DNA of 64,000 bases from Aurelia coerulea (GCA_039566865.1 CM076960.1:11942501-12006500); one strand, 5' to 3'. Shown: positions 43,481 to 54,596, counted from the stretch's first letter. Program-made: numbers and translations. The notes: generated by a model not told the origin, from the letters alone.

Positions 43481-43909
43481 CGCGGGAATGATATCCCTGA
43501 CAACATCCGAGAACGAGAATCAATCGCTCGTTTTAAAACAAGTTTCAGAAAGTATCTTTTGAACCTACAAGACCCAAAGACGACCCCTTGTTAGAGCAGC
43601 ATATTAAAGTTGTTTAATAATTATTCTTCTTTTTCTTCTTTGAAATAATTTGTTAATAGGCTGAAAGGAGTCGCGTGCATAAATACTGACAAAATGAAAA
43701 ATAAAATGGAATGAATAGTCACTATATGATATTCACTGATAATATTCTCCTTGGGCTCACAATTGAAATCACCTAATAAACAGATACTTTCATATTTGCT
43801 GCTGTAAAAATCGAGCCCCTTCTTATCTCTTCAAAGAAAATGTTTTTCAGATTGAGGGGGAGGTTGGTAAATGCTGAAGAGTACCCAGCATCTGCTAAGT
43901 AGATTTTAT

Positions 43910-44640
43910 TAACCCTATCTGTACTGGGCGATTTTTTAGGTATTTTGTACTGGGGGGCCGTCCTCTTTTTCTCCAAACCTACAAAAGATATAACAATAAG
44001 ACCTACCCCTATTGTTCTTTAGGCAATTGGCTATTCAAATATAACAATAGCAATTAATTTGTCACTTGAATCGTTGCCAGGCAATCGAAAAACAAAGGAA
44101 AATTGGCAAATGTATACCTTTTTAACAAGAAAAATTATATTTAAATAGTTGATCAACCGATTCTCTCCAAATTTATTTCAAATAGTAGGAAACCTGTTAT
44201 AGATTCAAAACACATACTTTTCTAAATGTTTTAATTTCTATCTTTAGCAAAATTAGCTTTAAAAGTACTTTCATTTGATATATAATTTATTCATATTTGC
44301 TGACATCAGCAGTTTATTATTTCTATGACGTCATCAATCTTTATGACGTCATATTTCTAATGAATGAGTAATTTTTCATACAAAACTGATGGAATTACCT
44401 CAAATATCGATGAAGGTACTTGATTTCACCAATAATATGCGAAATTAATGGTTTTAAATCATAATTATTGAGCTAACAATTTTGCATTGAATCAAATTTT
44501 CATTATTTAATTAGTTAATTTATTAGAAACCATAAATATCCGTACGAAACCATATAAAACTACAAATTAATGATATCAAGCAGGTATTTGGATGGTTTTT
44601 TGCCAATTTTATCTAGCTATTTGCTAATAATGGGCTCTTT
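43910..44640. repeat. Repeat family I, copy 2 (inverted)
   Basis: Inverted partner of 41545-42190: AGTACTTTCATTTGATATAT, two TGACGTCA, and the end TTTTATCTAGCTATTTGC. A related, shorter copy with ATATGGGCATGTCACGTGAC lies at about 60560-61015. Confidence 0.8.
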
Positions 44641-44827
44641 TCTGCAAATAGCTCGATTTTCTCAAAATTTGCATTGTTTTTGGTTGCCAAGCAACCAATC
44701 ACGTGACTATTTATTTATTGATGCTATTTTTAGTTTCTCCATTGTTCAATTATGACACAGTGCAAGTTTCATTGTCATAGCTCTTATACTCGCGGAGAAA
44801 AACAGGGGGGGGCAGCAAGACTGAATT

Positions 44828-45097
44828 ATGTTTTTTATGCGCGCGCAGATATCCCTCGAAACCGAGGCAATGGTGAAATCAGAATTATTACAAACGCTCC
44901 TTTCCTCAATTCTAGAACTGACCACAGCTGAAACCATAACAGCAACAACAACGAGCATAGGTGAAGGTCACATGGAAAGAGCTTACACTGAAATACCTGA
45001 AATACGGAGAACATCCCAAAACAAAAACAAGACAGTTATACACACAAGGAACCCGCGGAGTTTTACCCAGTTTATTAATCGCAAGCCAGTGTTGTAA
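44828..45097 (+). other. Unrecognised open frame, 89 codons
   Basis: The frame contains SLETEAMVKSELLQTLLSSI and TTAETITATTTSIGEGHMER. An ATG start is present. No domain was recognised and no promoter or splice context supports it. It may be a host exon or chance. Confidence 0.2.
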
Positions 45098-45109
45098 AGA
45101 AATCAAACT

Positions 45110-46470
45110 ATTTGATTCTGGGCAATAAAAATCTCTTGCAAAGCCTGGAGTTTCTGCTCTCTCAACTAACCCTTCGATGGACTAAAACTTCCCGCCCGAC
45201 GTGCGTCACTGCGAGTAACATCGACGAGCGAGTAATATTTTCTGAACGCAGTCATGCTTACCTTGAAGTAAAAATTGTTCTGTAAAATGTAAAAAATCAG
45301 CTTTGCTCAACGACCAATTTGCCATAAAGGGAATACAAACATGAAATAAATGTCACAAGAAATTTGCGATATACGTACTTCAAAACAACGAGAATTTTGG
45401 CCCAATCTATCATAAACTGACCCCCTGGTACATCAAACCAAACGTCAAGTAATCAATAATAACATAGGCTAAGGACGGGGGTATAATTTTGACTTCACGT
45501 TGAGCTGTTGTCGTTGCTCTCCATTGTTTGCGGCTGCTAGATTGTAAACAAACAAAGATGGCTGGCTGGGAAATCAGCATAAAACCAACACGTAGATATC
45601 TAATTTTTACAATGTCATCCCCCATTTTCCCGGCGGTACCGATACGATTTTCTGACAGCCAAATAAAATTTCGATCAATACAAAGAGTTTCCTGAAAAGG
45701 CTGCGGCCAGATTTTTTGCAATTTACGTAGAAATTCGATCGATTTTTCCTCACTATTTTTGAACCAAAATCTAGTAACCTTGAAATTTCTTGGCTTGTGA
45801 GGCTCAGAAGAGTGAAATAGGCTTGCAATTCAATGAAATAAACAACAAAGTATCTACCTCTTCAAAAATAATTTGACGGCTTGTTTATTTCAAGGATTTT
45901 GAACACTAGGAGGGTTTACTTTGGCAGACCAAAATACTTAGGCCGATAACCATGTGAAGATCACCGGTACTTCGATAAAAATTTGAAGTATGATCCCCTA
46001 TTTTCCCGAATAGCTCACCTGGCTCAAAATGTTGCTCAGATCTTGGAGAAGGATTTCAGAGATGATGGTGAAAAGGCTGCGGCCAGTTTTGGAGTATTTT
46101 ACAAAACATTAAATCCTTGAATTCTTCGTCTTTTGTGAAAATCACCACGATATCTATTCCACGTGTTTGGAGCCCTTTAAAATGTTTGATTAACTTCAGC
46201 TCTCGTCCAAGTAGTCTCTAACTTCCAACCTGTGCATTTAGCCAAGTACCGATGACAATTGGCTTAAATTGATGCATTTATTTTCCTCACATGTTTTTGC
46301 AAGTTCTGTCCTTTTATCTGGCAAATATAGATCCAAAAGGAATCAAATTAATAAGATGATGCAAGTTAGACCATTTTTTTATATTTTACACTTTTTTATT
46401 AGATCAATGACGTCATAAATGTGAATGAGGTCATGGATATTAAATTTTGCTGATGTAAGCAAATACGAAA
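45110..46470. other. No recognised gene
   Basis: The phrase AAGGCTGCGGCCAG occurs in both orientations or copies (near 45697 and 46072). Otherwise the stretch is AT-rich without a recognised element; TGACGTCA lies near 46410. Confidence 0.4.
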
Positions 46471-46476
46471 AATATA

Positions 46477-47094
46477 CCGGGTGACCCAGAAAAAAGTGAC
46501 CCAACGCAATCTGTTATAGAAAAGAAAGTCAGTAGTGGCACATTGAAATATTTTAAACGTTGTTCTGTCGCTAAAGGACCAGCCTACATTATGAGTATTT
46601 TTCGCAATTTTGTTGGGCACGGGAAAGTTCCCGAATTTAGGATTTCGAGGAAAAGGGCATGCTCAAAATTCTCAAAAAGTCGTCAAAAACAGGGGATCGA
46701 TTTGAAGCCATTTCAAATCTTCACAACAACGAGGAGCGTGTTTCATTCTGCCTGAGAATATTTTCAAGTACCTAGGGACTATAAACTTGCTCTGAAGACT
46801 TCCGACTGGGTTACCTATTCCCAGGTTGAAACGAAACACGCTCCTCGTTGTTTTGAAGATTTGAAATGGCTCTGTAAATTGATCCCCTGTTTTTGACGAC
46901 TTTTTGAGGATTTCAGGCATGCTCTTTTCCTCAAAATCCTTAATTTTGGAAAAGTGCCGAAAAAAATTGCGAAAAATACTCATAGCATAGGCTAGTCTTT
47001 TAGTTACAGAAGACCGTTTGAAGCATTTCAATTGGCCACTTACTTAATTTTCTGTAACAGATTGCGTTGGGTCACTTTTTTCTGGGTCACCCGG
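46477..47094. mobile_element. Palindromic mariner-type MITE M2 with TA duplication
   Basis: The ends CCGGGTGACCCAGAAAAAAG and CTTTTTTCTGGGTCACCCGG are inverted; TA lies on both sides (46475-46476, 47095-47096). Arms of about 270 bp pair almost to the centre (GTCAAAAACAGGGGATCGAT left, ATCCCCTGTTTTTGACGAC right). No protein is encoded. Confidence 0.9.
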
Positions 47095-47129
47095 TATATG
47101 AAATGAAACGGTAGATCATAAGCTCCCTT

Positions 47130-47650
47130 CTATCTACTATATAAATGCAACAAAGAAATTCGACAATATAGTAAACTCAAATGACGTTTCGCTGTCGCTT
47201 CATCAGAAATAATCTTTACAATAACCTGGGGCCTGCCTATAAACCTAAATTGCAATGGGTTCACATGGAAACAATAACCTAACGATGGGACCAACCTAGT
47301 ACAATCTGTCAAAATAAAGGTTATTCAGATTAAAAGGGGGAAAGGGCCGAAAGGAGAGAAGACAATAGTTAGAGAATAATGGCGATGCAAAAAGAAGTAG
47401 ATGAATGGCACCGTCTGTCCCCAAGAGGAGGTAGAGAATTGCAACGGAATGAGATGAAAATCGCAAACAGGTGACAGACACAATAGGTACAGGTCCCTTG
47501 ACACGTTGACATACACAAAGACAGACAAGAAATGAAAAACATATGTAACCCAAATAAAAATAAAACTGAACTGCGGAGGAGCGGTAGGTCTAATAATCCA
47601 CAAGTCTGTCATGAAAAGTATCCAACTTAAACTGCCATAAAACCTTCTCT
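47130..47650 (-). pseudogene. Penelope-like element 3' region, remnant with hammerhead-like core
   Basis: The minus-strand frame at 47612-47325 (LWIIRPTAPPQFSFIF, then SVFVYVNVSRDLYLLCL) resembles translated 3' regions I associate with Penelope-like elements. Downstream on the minus strand, CTGATGA (47206-47200), a short stem, and GAAA (47190-47187) followed by CGTC form a hammerhead-like core. Assignment is tentative because no RT or GIY-YIG core is visible here. Confidence 0.45.
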
Positions 47651-47722
47651 AATCCTGGAATCTCCAAACAACCTATCGATCACCTGAAACGAGGTAAAAT
47701 TTAGCAAAATCTTTACTGGTTT

Positions 47723-47971
47723 CTATTGTCTGTTTCGCTTGCGATCGAGACTTGCCCGAAATTCGTAATCTGATTTCTGCCTTAAAGTTAGGCATTGGAA
47801 ATTTTCGGTCATGGGCCACGGGCAAGTATCAGAAAAATATTTGTTTCCTATCTTCATTGCCTCTTTGTGGTAGACACCCAATTCAACAAACAACAGAGAA
47901 AACGCTATACAAACAACAGAGAATGCAGATTTACGCCATTTTCGCACAATTTTGCCATTCGCACGATTCAT
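47723..47971 (-). CDS. Possible first exon of a type II membrane protein
   Basis: The minus-strand frame of 82 codons starts with ATG. A basic N-terminus (MNRANGKIVRKWRK) is followed by a hydrophobic stretch (SAFSVVCIAFSLLFVELGV) and a polar region with Cys (YFSDTCPWPMTENFQCLTL). This is the layout of a Golgi-type signal anchor. A possible donor (CCAGTAAAG) lies just after the stop region. No relative was recognised, and a plus-strand frame overlaps it, so it may be chance. Confidence 0.25.
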   Translation of the reverse strand: MNRANGKIVRKWRKSAFSVVCIAFSLLFVELGVYHKEAMKIGNKYFSDTCPWPMTENFQCLTLRQKSDYEFRASLDRKRNRQ

Positions 47972-48788
47972 ATATGCTTGTTCCGTTTAAAATCTGTCCA
48001 AACATGAATCTGCAGCGATGAAGTTACATTTAATCTATCTTGCTCAAAAATAAGAAGACGAACAAGAAATATGGGCCAATCATATACCCTTTTCAAGTCG
48101 AGCTTTTTTTTTTAATCAACTTATTGATTTACAAGAACGGAGCTGATAATCTGGCTAAAAGAAGACAAAATCAGTAGCAGTCAGTAGCCCATCAATGAAT
48201 TTTTCGAACAATGAAACATGATGTCACGGCAGGTAGAGTTCTGAGAAGGCTGAAATAATAAGTAAACCCACGTGCGGCCTGCAGGATGAAACACGTTGAT
48301 TTATGTTTCATTGTTTGAAACCTGCTGCATTGCTCTTATGATCATAAGAGCAGACGCTTGCAGATTATTAAACTATTAACGAGTTTCAAAAATGTCACTT
48401 GCATTAGTATTAAATATAGGCAGAACAATCATAAGCTGTAGATACTGCTGAAAATTACTGGAAAATTTCACGGTAGAAGTTAGAAGTTTGTTTGGAATTT
48501 GGTAGTAATTGTTCTGCTTGAGAAAAGCAATCAATTTTGTTTAGCAAGTGGCAGCAAATTATTCTGCTTCATCAGCAGTGGGCAGTATTTGAAAGTGACA
48601 AGTATAATCACCAGACAAGAAATACTGAACACGAATCAAGAAGTGGAACATGGATATGCTATCTGTTTTGATGATAGTTCAAATAATAATCAGAGCAAGA
48701 GCTAGTGGCCTTTACGATCTTGCAGAAATATTAGCAGCACTTAATGGTGGTGCTGAGTGCTCATTCAGATGTCCAGGAGGTGACTAAT

Positions 48789-48900
48789 ACACTCATCTTT
48801 TTGGTATGAGAAACTGTTTATAAGAAACTGTAGCAGCCTCTTCCGGTAAATTAAGAAAATCTACTAACCATGAGTGGTAGGAGACTGTTAAGTTGTCCTA
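48789..48900. mobile_element. Family C fragment, copy 6
   Basis: ACACTCATCTTTTTGGTATGAG, AAACTGTTTATAAGAAACTG and GGTAGGAGACTG follow the left end of the family; the terminal ACACTCAT is shared with copy 3. The rest is missing or diverged. Confidence 0.6.
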
Positions 48901-49000
48901 AATATCGTGCGGCCTGCTAAAATCACCTCACCAGTTCACCCGCCTTCAACTCACGATCGACTCAAATCTGCAAATTTTTGTTCAGTGGAGTCTTCTGACA

Positions 49001-49160
49001 AATATTTTGAGACAACTTTAGCTTCTTTTGATTTACTTTAGTATTTCCTACTTTTCTTTTTATGGCTATATGCACAGTTGAAAATTTTGAGACAACTTTA
49101 GCTTCTTTTGATTTACTTTAGTATTTCCTACTTTTCTTTTTATTGCTATATGCACAGTTG
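49001..49160. repeat. Tandem duplication, 80 bp x 2
   Basis: GACAACTTTAGCTTCTTTTG...GCTATATGCACAGTTGAAAA occurs twice with one base difference; GCTTCTTTTG is at 49021 and 49101. Confidence 0.95.
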
Positions 49161-49631
49161 AAAATGTTGATACCATTCACAGCCAGAACTTGATGACCAT
49201 GTGTCTCTTTTTGGCCATGGATGGTATTCCAAGCATTGCAAGTATTGTGTTATAGTTGCGGTGGTCGCTGCAAAAAGTGAGGCCCCTAAAGGGGGGGTCC
49301 CTGGAGCACTGGAGCCCATCATTTTGACAGCATAGAGCCCGGAGCCCAAACAATTTCCATAGTGGAGCACTGGAGCCCATCGCTTTCTCCATGTGGATCC
49401 CTTTATCTCAAACAATTTTATTTGTGAAGGGCAAGCAAAAAACGGACAACATTTAATTACGAAAACTATATGAATAAGGTGTGAAACTATTTGAGCTTGT
49501 TAGTAGATCTCAACATCAACTTTGAAATTAATTTTTGAAGTTTCCAGGTTTCTTTGAGACATTGTTTCTGGAAATCTGGCCATATAGTTGAAAGCTCGGT
49601 TTCCAAAAAACAGCCTCTGCGATGGAGAGTG

Positions 49632-50147
49632 GAAGGCATCCCCTGATTCCATAATTAACAGTGCTAAATAAAATGGATGGTTTAATAGTGTTATAAATGA
49701 GCTAATTGAGAAGACATCGTGCCTTGTGGACAGCGGCGTGGCCAGGGTAAATTAAGTGGGGGGGAATTTGAATGAAGGGGTCTGGGGGCGAAGTCCCCAG
49801 GAAAATTTTTGGGGCCACGCCCTTTACTTTGGCTTAGAATGCATCTCCCAATATCATACTTGCCATAAGCGATAAGGAAACTTAGCATAGAAGGCATCCC
49901 CTGATTCCATAATTAACAGTGCTAAATAAAATGGATGGTTTAATAGTGTTATAAATGAGCTAATTGAGAAGACATCGTGCCTTGTGGACAGCGGCGTGGC
50001 CAGGGTAATTTAAGTGGGGGGGAATTTGAATGAAGGGGTCTGGGGGCGAAGTCCCCAGGAAAATTTTTGGGGCCACACCCTTTACTTTGGCTTAGAATGC
50101 ATCTCCCAATATCATGCTTGCCTTTAGCGACAAGGAAACCTTGATCG
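49632..50147. repeat. Tandem duplication, 258 bp x 2
   Basis: GAAGGCATCCCCTGATTCCA begins both copies (49632 and 49890). The unit includes the left end of the hAT-like element plus its left flank, so duplication happened after insertion. A third partial piece (TTTACTTTGGCTTAGAATGG) is at 50184. Confidence 0.9.
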
Positions 50148-50380
50148 TTTTGTGAACACGAGGAAATTTTTGAAGAAAGATCCTTTACTTTGGCTTAGAA
50201 TGGATCTCCCAATATCATGCTTGCCACTGCTAAAATGGAAGATTTGACATTTATCGGAAAATTCTTACCCAACCTATACCCAGCTATTTTCTCCTCAGTT
50301 TTAGAGGAATCTCGTGGGCCATCTTTCGACAAAAGTGGGGGGCAATTGGCCCCCCATACCCCCCTGTGGCCACGCCACTG
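49731..50380. mobile_element. hAT-like MITE, 8-bp duplication
   Basis: The ends CAGCGGCGTGGCCAGGG and GTGGCCACGCCACTG are inverted. CTTGTGGA flanks them (49723-49730 and 50381-50388). Because of the 258-bp tandem duplication the original left end could be 49989, giving a 392-bp element. Eight-bp duplication and a CAG start are typical of hAT elements. Confidence 0.8.
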
Positions 50381-50704
50381 CTTGTGGACCACATAGCTGT
50401 ACAAGAAAACTGAGTACTCTCGAGCTTCTCTTACAGTTGTATGAAGGAACTTTTTGGCTCCGACAGATGAAAGATGCCTTCATCGATAGGGTGGTCTGCA
50501 TGGCTCTCAGCACAATACCAAGATAACCCAAAGTAGGGTCCCAAAAAATGGGATTTGATTGAATCCAGCGCTGTGGGGGGGTACAAAATGTTTGTGAACA
50601 GCCTATTGTGGCTCCATGAAATCAGCTTCTATTAGATGACAAACCTCCGTAAAGAGTTCACTGTGTGATCACACAATCATGAAGCGTCAAAGGAATTGTT
50701 AAAG

Positions 50705-50815
50705 CCTGGTTTCCATTTGATCGTTCATGATCGCTAAGGATCGTTGTCGATCGCTAGTGCTCAGGATCGCTCATGATTGCCCACGATCGTTCACGATCGC
50801 TGGGGATCGCTAAGT
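50705..50815. repeat. GATCG-rich short tandem block
   Basis: About nine GATCG(C/T)T cores separated by 5-8 bases (ATCGTTCATGATCGCTAAGG) follow AAAGCCTGGTTTCCAT. It may be one end of another MITE; a matching inverted end was not found nearby. Confidence 0.6.
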
Positions 50816-51039
50816 TTTCAGATGCAAAAAAACATGCAGGCTTTTCGTAAATTTCTTGAAATAATTCATTTTGTTTCATTTTAAAATATTTATACAGGTT
50901 AATTAGTTTCACATTATATGTTTTCAAACCAACCTGTTTAAACTAGAATTAAAAGAAAGCACCAAACTAACAACAAAAGAAATTAGAATGCCTAATTTAC
51001 GATATAATACAATACAAAATCTAGGAAGAAGAAGGTAAA

Positions 51040-51599
51040 TGGAATTAAAGTTACACCCCCGTCTATAGTTGTTCTTTGAAGATTCCCAGGGAGGGTGCCA
51101 ATTTTGTCTCTCTTTCTAGGCTGTTTCAGAGTTTCACACCGCGATAAAAATGCCTTTTGGCCATTGATCGTTTTTAGAAACGGTATCCTAGGTTCAGTTT
51201 TAAATGAGCGCAGAAACCATTCTTTATCATCCTAACATTTTCATGAATAGTTTTCTCAAGTAGACTGGGCAAGCGAACTCAAAAATTTGTAAGTTAGCGT
51301 TGCTGCTGTTTTTTACAATTCTTGCAGCTCTATTTTGGATTTTTTGCAAGACATTAATTTTTGATTCACTACACAGCAGCCACAAACGGAGCAACATTAA
51401 CGCAAATGGGGCTCAAAAATTCCTCCACACATTTCGTTGAGTACGTCAGATGGAAGATATTCTTAGCATACTTAATAAGTCAAAGGGCTGGATTAGCCTT
51501 GGTCTTGATAATATCAGTATGCTTGTCCCATTTTAGTTGACTGTCTATCTGAACCACAAAATATATCTTATTGCGAATCATTTCAATTTCCTCATCACC
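51040..51599 (-). pseudogene. LINE J reverse transcriptase, C-terminal part
   Basis: The minus strand reads GDEEIEMIRNKIYFVVQIDS, QLKWDKHTDIIKTKANPALL, later LNLGYRF and NSLERETKLAPSLGIFKEQL. These are landmarks after the RT core of a jockey-like LINE, interrupted by several stops. The ORF continues, in minus-strand order upstream, at 53034-53093 and 53874-53960, after two nested insertions. Confidence 0.75.
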
Positions 51600-51899
51600 T
51601 ATTGAAAAAGATATAAAAATATGTTCGTTGCGTGTGGTGCTATGTAATTGAACAGTAATATAATATATAAATGATTTAAGTACCAAAAATAGCTAAGATG
51701 TTTAAAACACGACGTTTCGAGCATGTACTCGTTATCAAGTGACTCGAAATCAATCGAGCCGAGCAAAGAGAAGAGAAGATTCGACAAATAGGAAGGAATG
51801 CGAGATGCGACGTGACGTAGCGTACATAGGGAATGGGGAACAGGAGGAATGTGAGAAAAGAGTAAGGAAGGACCTATTGCAGATAAGTAAATTGCTTAT

Positions 51900-52480
51900 T
51901 TAGTCCATTAGGATAAAGAGTTTATAAGTTAAAAATTAAGCGTTTCTCCAAGGTCTTGCGTTTGGTGGTGTCTTGAGGTGCATATAATGAGCCAAGAATG
52001 GACATGTCGGCAGTTGAATGGTTGGCTGAGTTGTAATGTTTGGATATGTTGCTGTCTGGATCGTTTTCATGGTTTTCATCGAGGTGGATCTTGTTTCTTA
52101 CATTACGTTTGTGTTCCCCAAAACGGTTGTTGATTTGTCGGGAGGTTTCGCCGATGTAGAAATATTGACATTTGGTGCAGATGATACAATAGATGACGCA
52201 GGATTATGAACAGGTAAAGTTAGATCTGATATTGAAGGATCGGTTTTGGTTGGTGATAGTGGTCGATTGGTTGATGTGGGTGCAGGTCTGACAGAGGCGA
52301 TGTTGGCAAGGGAAAGTATCAGGCAGTTGTGAGGTTGCTAGGTTGGTTTTGACTAGGGAATCCTTTAATTTCTTGTCTCTGCGAAAAGCCATAAGTGGAG
52401 GTGCAATGAAGACGTTCCTTGTTTCTGTGTCGTTGGTTAGAATGTTGAAGTTGTTATAAATTATGTTCTTTATGTTGTTG
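51900..52480 (-). pseudogene. Penelope-like linker and GIY-YIG endonuclease
   Basis: After a frameshift the minus strand reads NVFIAPPLMAFRRDKKLKDS, FPCQHRLCQTCTHINQS, FNIRSNFTCS-stop, then VIYCIICTKCQYFYIGETSR and QINNRFGEHKRNV, ending RKTLEKRLIFNL-stop near 51920. VIYCIIC and YIGET are the GIY-YIG core; FGEH.R follows as expected. The in-frame stop between FTCS and SCVIYC (near 52208) and the frameshift make it inactive. Confidence 0.85.
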
Positions 52481-53020
52481 TTAAAAGGGTGGTAGGTCAG
52501 GGTGAAAGGAATGCGGTTTGCTGTTTTCGTTGTTAGAAGGTTGGAGGGCTTCGTCTTGAGAAAGATCCTTTACTTTATTGAAAGCTGCTTGGGTGATGTG
52601 GTCAGGGTACTTGTTTTGTTTGAAGAAAGAAGACATTTCCTCTGCTTTGGAACTAAAATCATCATCATTTGAACAAATACGGCGGAGACGGCGGAGTTGC
52701 GAGTAAGGGATGGAGTCTTTGCATTTCTTCGGATGTGATGATTCGCAGTTGAGGAGGCAATGGGAATCTGTAGCTTTGTAGAAGATAGACGTGGAGATTT
52801 GGTCATCAGAGATGCTGAGGAGGATGTCCAGAAATGGCAGGCTTTCTTCGGTGATAGAGTGTGTGAATTGTAAGGCTGGGTGAAAATTGTTGGTGTAGTT
52901 GATGAATTTCTGGAGATCGGCCAAAGGAAGAGATGTTGCTCCAACGATGTCGTCGATGTATCTTTTGACCAGGCAAGGAAAAGAACCATTGTAAGATTGA
53001 AAGATTAGCTGTAAAAGATG
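52481..53020 (-). CDS. Penelope-like reverse transcriptase, C-terminal half
   Basis: The catalytic box YIDD is present (LVKRYIDDIVGATSLPLADL), followed by NNFHPALQFTHSITEESLPF, LDILLSISDDQISTSIFYKA, TDSHCLLNCESSHPKKCKDS and IPYSQLRRLRRICSNDDDF. This succession is characteristic of Penelope-like RT. The open frame continues upstream to 53245 only by reading through LINE J and the MITE, so the true frame is truncated at 53020. A frameshift and stop follow at 52481. Confidence 0.85.
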   Translation of the reverse strand, partial: HLLQLIFQSYNGSFPCLVKRYIDDIVGATSLPLADLQKFINYTNNFHPALQFTHSITEESLPFLDILLSISDDQISTSIFYKATDSHCLLNCESSHPKKCKDSIPYSQLRRLRRICSNDDDFSSKAEEMSSFFKQNKYPDHITQAAFNKVKDLSQDEALQPSNNENSKPHSFHPDLPPF

Positions 53021-53095
53021 TATTGAAAAAGATGTTTGAGCACCAGGCTGGCTTTCAATCCTACGGATGTTTGGACCAGAACCTACAGGTGTCCC

Positions 53096-53871
53096 AAAAA
53101 CACGTGCGCTGTTTGAGTGGCTTCTGCGGAGCAGCCATAAATCCAATTTTTCTGTTTTTAAGATTCTTGAAAGAAGAGACTTAAAATTAAAGGTTGATAC
53201 CAAGTTTGAGTAAATCTGATCACTAGTTGCTGACTTATAGAGCAAGAAAGCCTAAATTATTGGCTGCAACAAAACCAGATGATTCATTATTCTCCATTGC
53301 GTTAAAATCAACGAAATTGATTGAATAAAACATACCTAGCCCTGTTTTCTGATGTTCGTAAGTGAGAAAGGTAGTCATACATTGAATTTTGTGACAACCA
53401 AGATTATTGCACATATCTATGGTTTCTAGGAATGGAAATATGCAACACAAGTGCTTCAGGCCATTGCATGCGTCCATCAGATATTTTGCTTCTCAAAGAT
53501 GATAAAGTCGTTTTAAGTCAACAATATTGCTTTCAGCATGCTGCTTGGTCGATATTCTTGAAGAATATGGTCATTACTTACACCTAAATGCGCTTCCTGG
53601 CATAACTGTAAAGTTTAAGTTAATTTAATGTTAAAATTCAAGTTATAAGGTTACGGGGAACGGAGATAAAATCCTCTGGTTTTGAGGCAACCAGTGATTG
53701 TGACTTTCTTTCTCAATAAATCAGCAACCACCTATCAGATTTACACAAACTCGAAAACAATCTCTAAGTTGAAATCTCTGCTTTTCACAAATCTGAAAAA
53801 CAGGAAAGTTAGATTTATGGCTCCTCCACAGTAGCCATTCAAACGGCGCACATGTTTTTTGGGACACCATG
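53096..53871. mobile_element. Mariner-type MITE M4 in LINE J, TA duplication
   Basis: The ends CAGGTGTCCCAAAAACACG and ATGTTTTTTGGGACACCATG are inverted with one indel. TA flanks them (53094-53095 and 53872-53873). Removing the element and one TA joins the LINE frame as MKSLLIGSGPNIRRIES. The inverted match covers about 85 bp strongly and more weakly beyond. Frames inside, such as 53235-53477 minus, are not recognised. Confidence 0.85.
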
Positions 53872-53873
53872 TA

Positions 53874-53990
53874 TAAGAAGTGACTTCATTTTTACAACGT
53901 TCAGAGAAAGTTTGTTTGCATGCAGACAGTCCTGTAGATAGTCGTTTCCAATGTCCTTCAATTTAAGCTCATCATCATCAATCAATCATC
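53874..53990 (-). pseudogene. LINE J reverse transcriptase, middle part
   Basis: The minus strand reads LKDIGNDYLQDCLHANKLSL NVVKMKSLL, matching the segment after the RT catalytic box in jockey-like LINEs (W...NKLSLN..KT). It stops at about 53990, the upstream edge of the surviving LINE J sequence. Confidence 0.7.
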
Positions 53991-54596
53991 AAGGAGAAGA
54001 ATTCAAGCTATTTATTAACAAGCAACATATCTACGGTAGCTAAAAAACATACGCAATTTTGAATACAAACTTTTAATACTACTTTCTACCGATTTAATAA
54101 TAGATGTGTAGCTTAGGGCACCTAGAAAGAACTCTAATGAGCTTTCGGGCTAGGTGCCCTTTGCCTCTATCAAGCTAATATTCAGCGATATTGAAATTAA
54201 TACAAATACATTTTTTTTTACACTAACACTAACGAAAAAATCTAAGAAAAAAGAAAAGGAAAAAAAAAGAGCACAGAAATAGAATAGAACCGTTTAGTTT
54301 CTATAATCGCGGTTGATTGGAGTTTAGTCGAATTCGGATGTTTCGTATGGAAGATTGATGGGAGAAATCAATTTTTAATTGTAGCCATCTAGTAGCCATG
54401 TTTTGTAGCTTTTTGTAAAAACTTTCTTACCCTTAGAGACTCGTATTTCTCTCGGAGTTTCATTCCATACATTCACTCCGTAATTTGTAATGAAATTTTG
54501 TTTTTAGTTTGTTCTGACTAGGGGCTGAGATTAGTGGCCTGCAGTTGCTTGTCTTGTTTGAATATTGTGCCGAGAGTTAACAAATTGGAAGAGCTT

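Larger units (their letters stand above)
51613..53020 (-). mobile_element. Penelope-like element, 5'-truncated, 13-bp duplication
   Basis: TATTGAAAAAGAT flanks the copy at 51600-51612 and 53021-53033. On the minus strand it starts inside RT (QSYNGSFPCLVKRYIDDIVG), runs through the linker, then a GIY-YIG endonuclease, and ends in a non-coding part that carries a degenerate hammerhead-like core (about 51715-51740). It sits inside LINE J. Order RT, GIY-YIG, ribozyme-bearing end is the known plan of Penelope-like elements. Confidence 0.85.

Noticed and set aside
52989..53245. N-terminal part of the 254-codon Penelope frame
   Set aside because: The frame passes from the Penelope-like copy (ends 53020) through LINE J and the MITE; only the part up to 53020 belongs to the RT.
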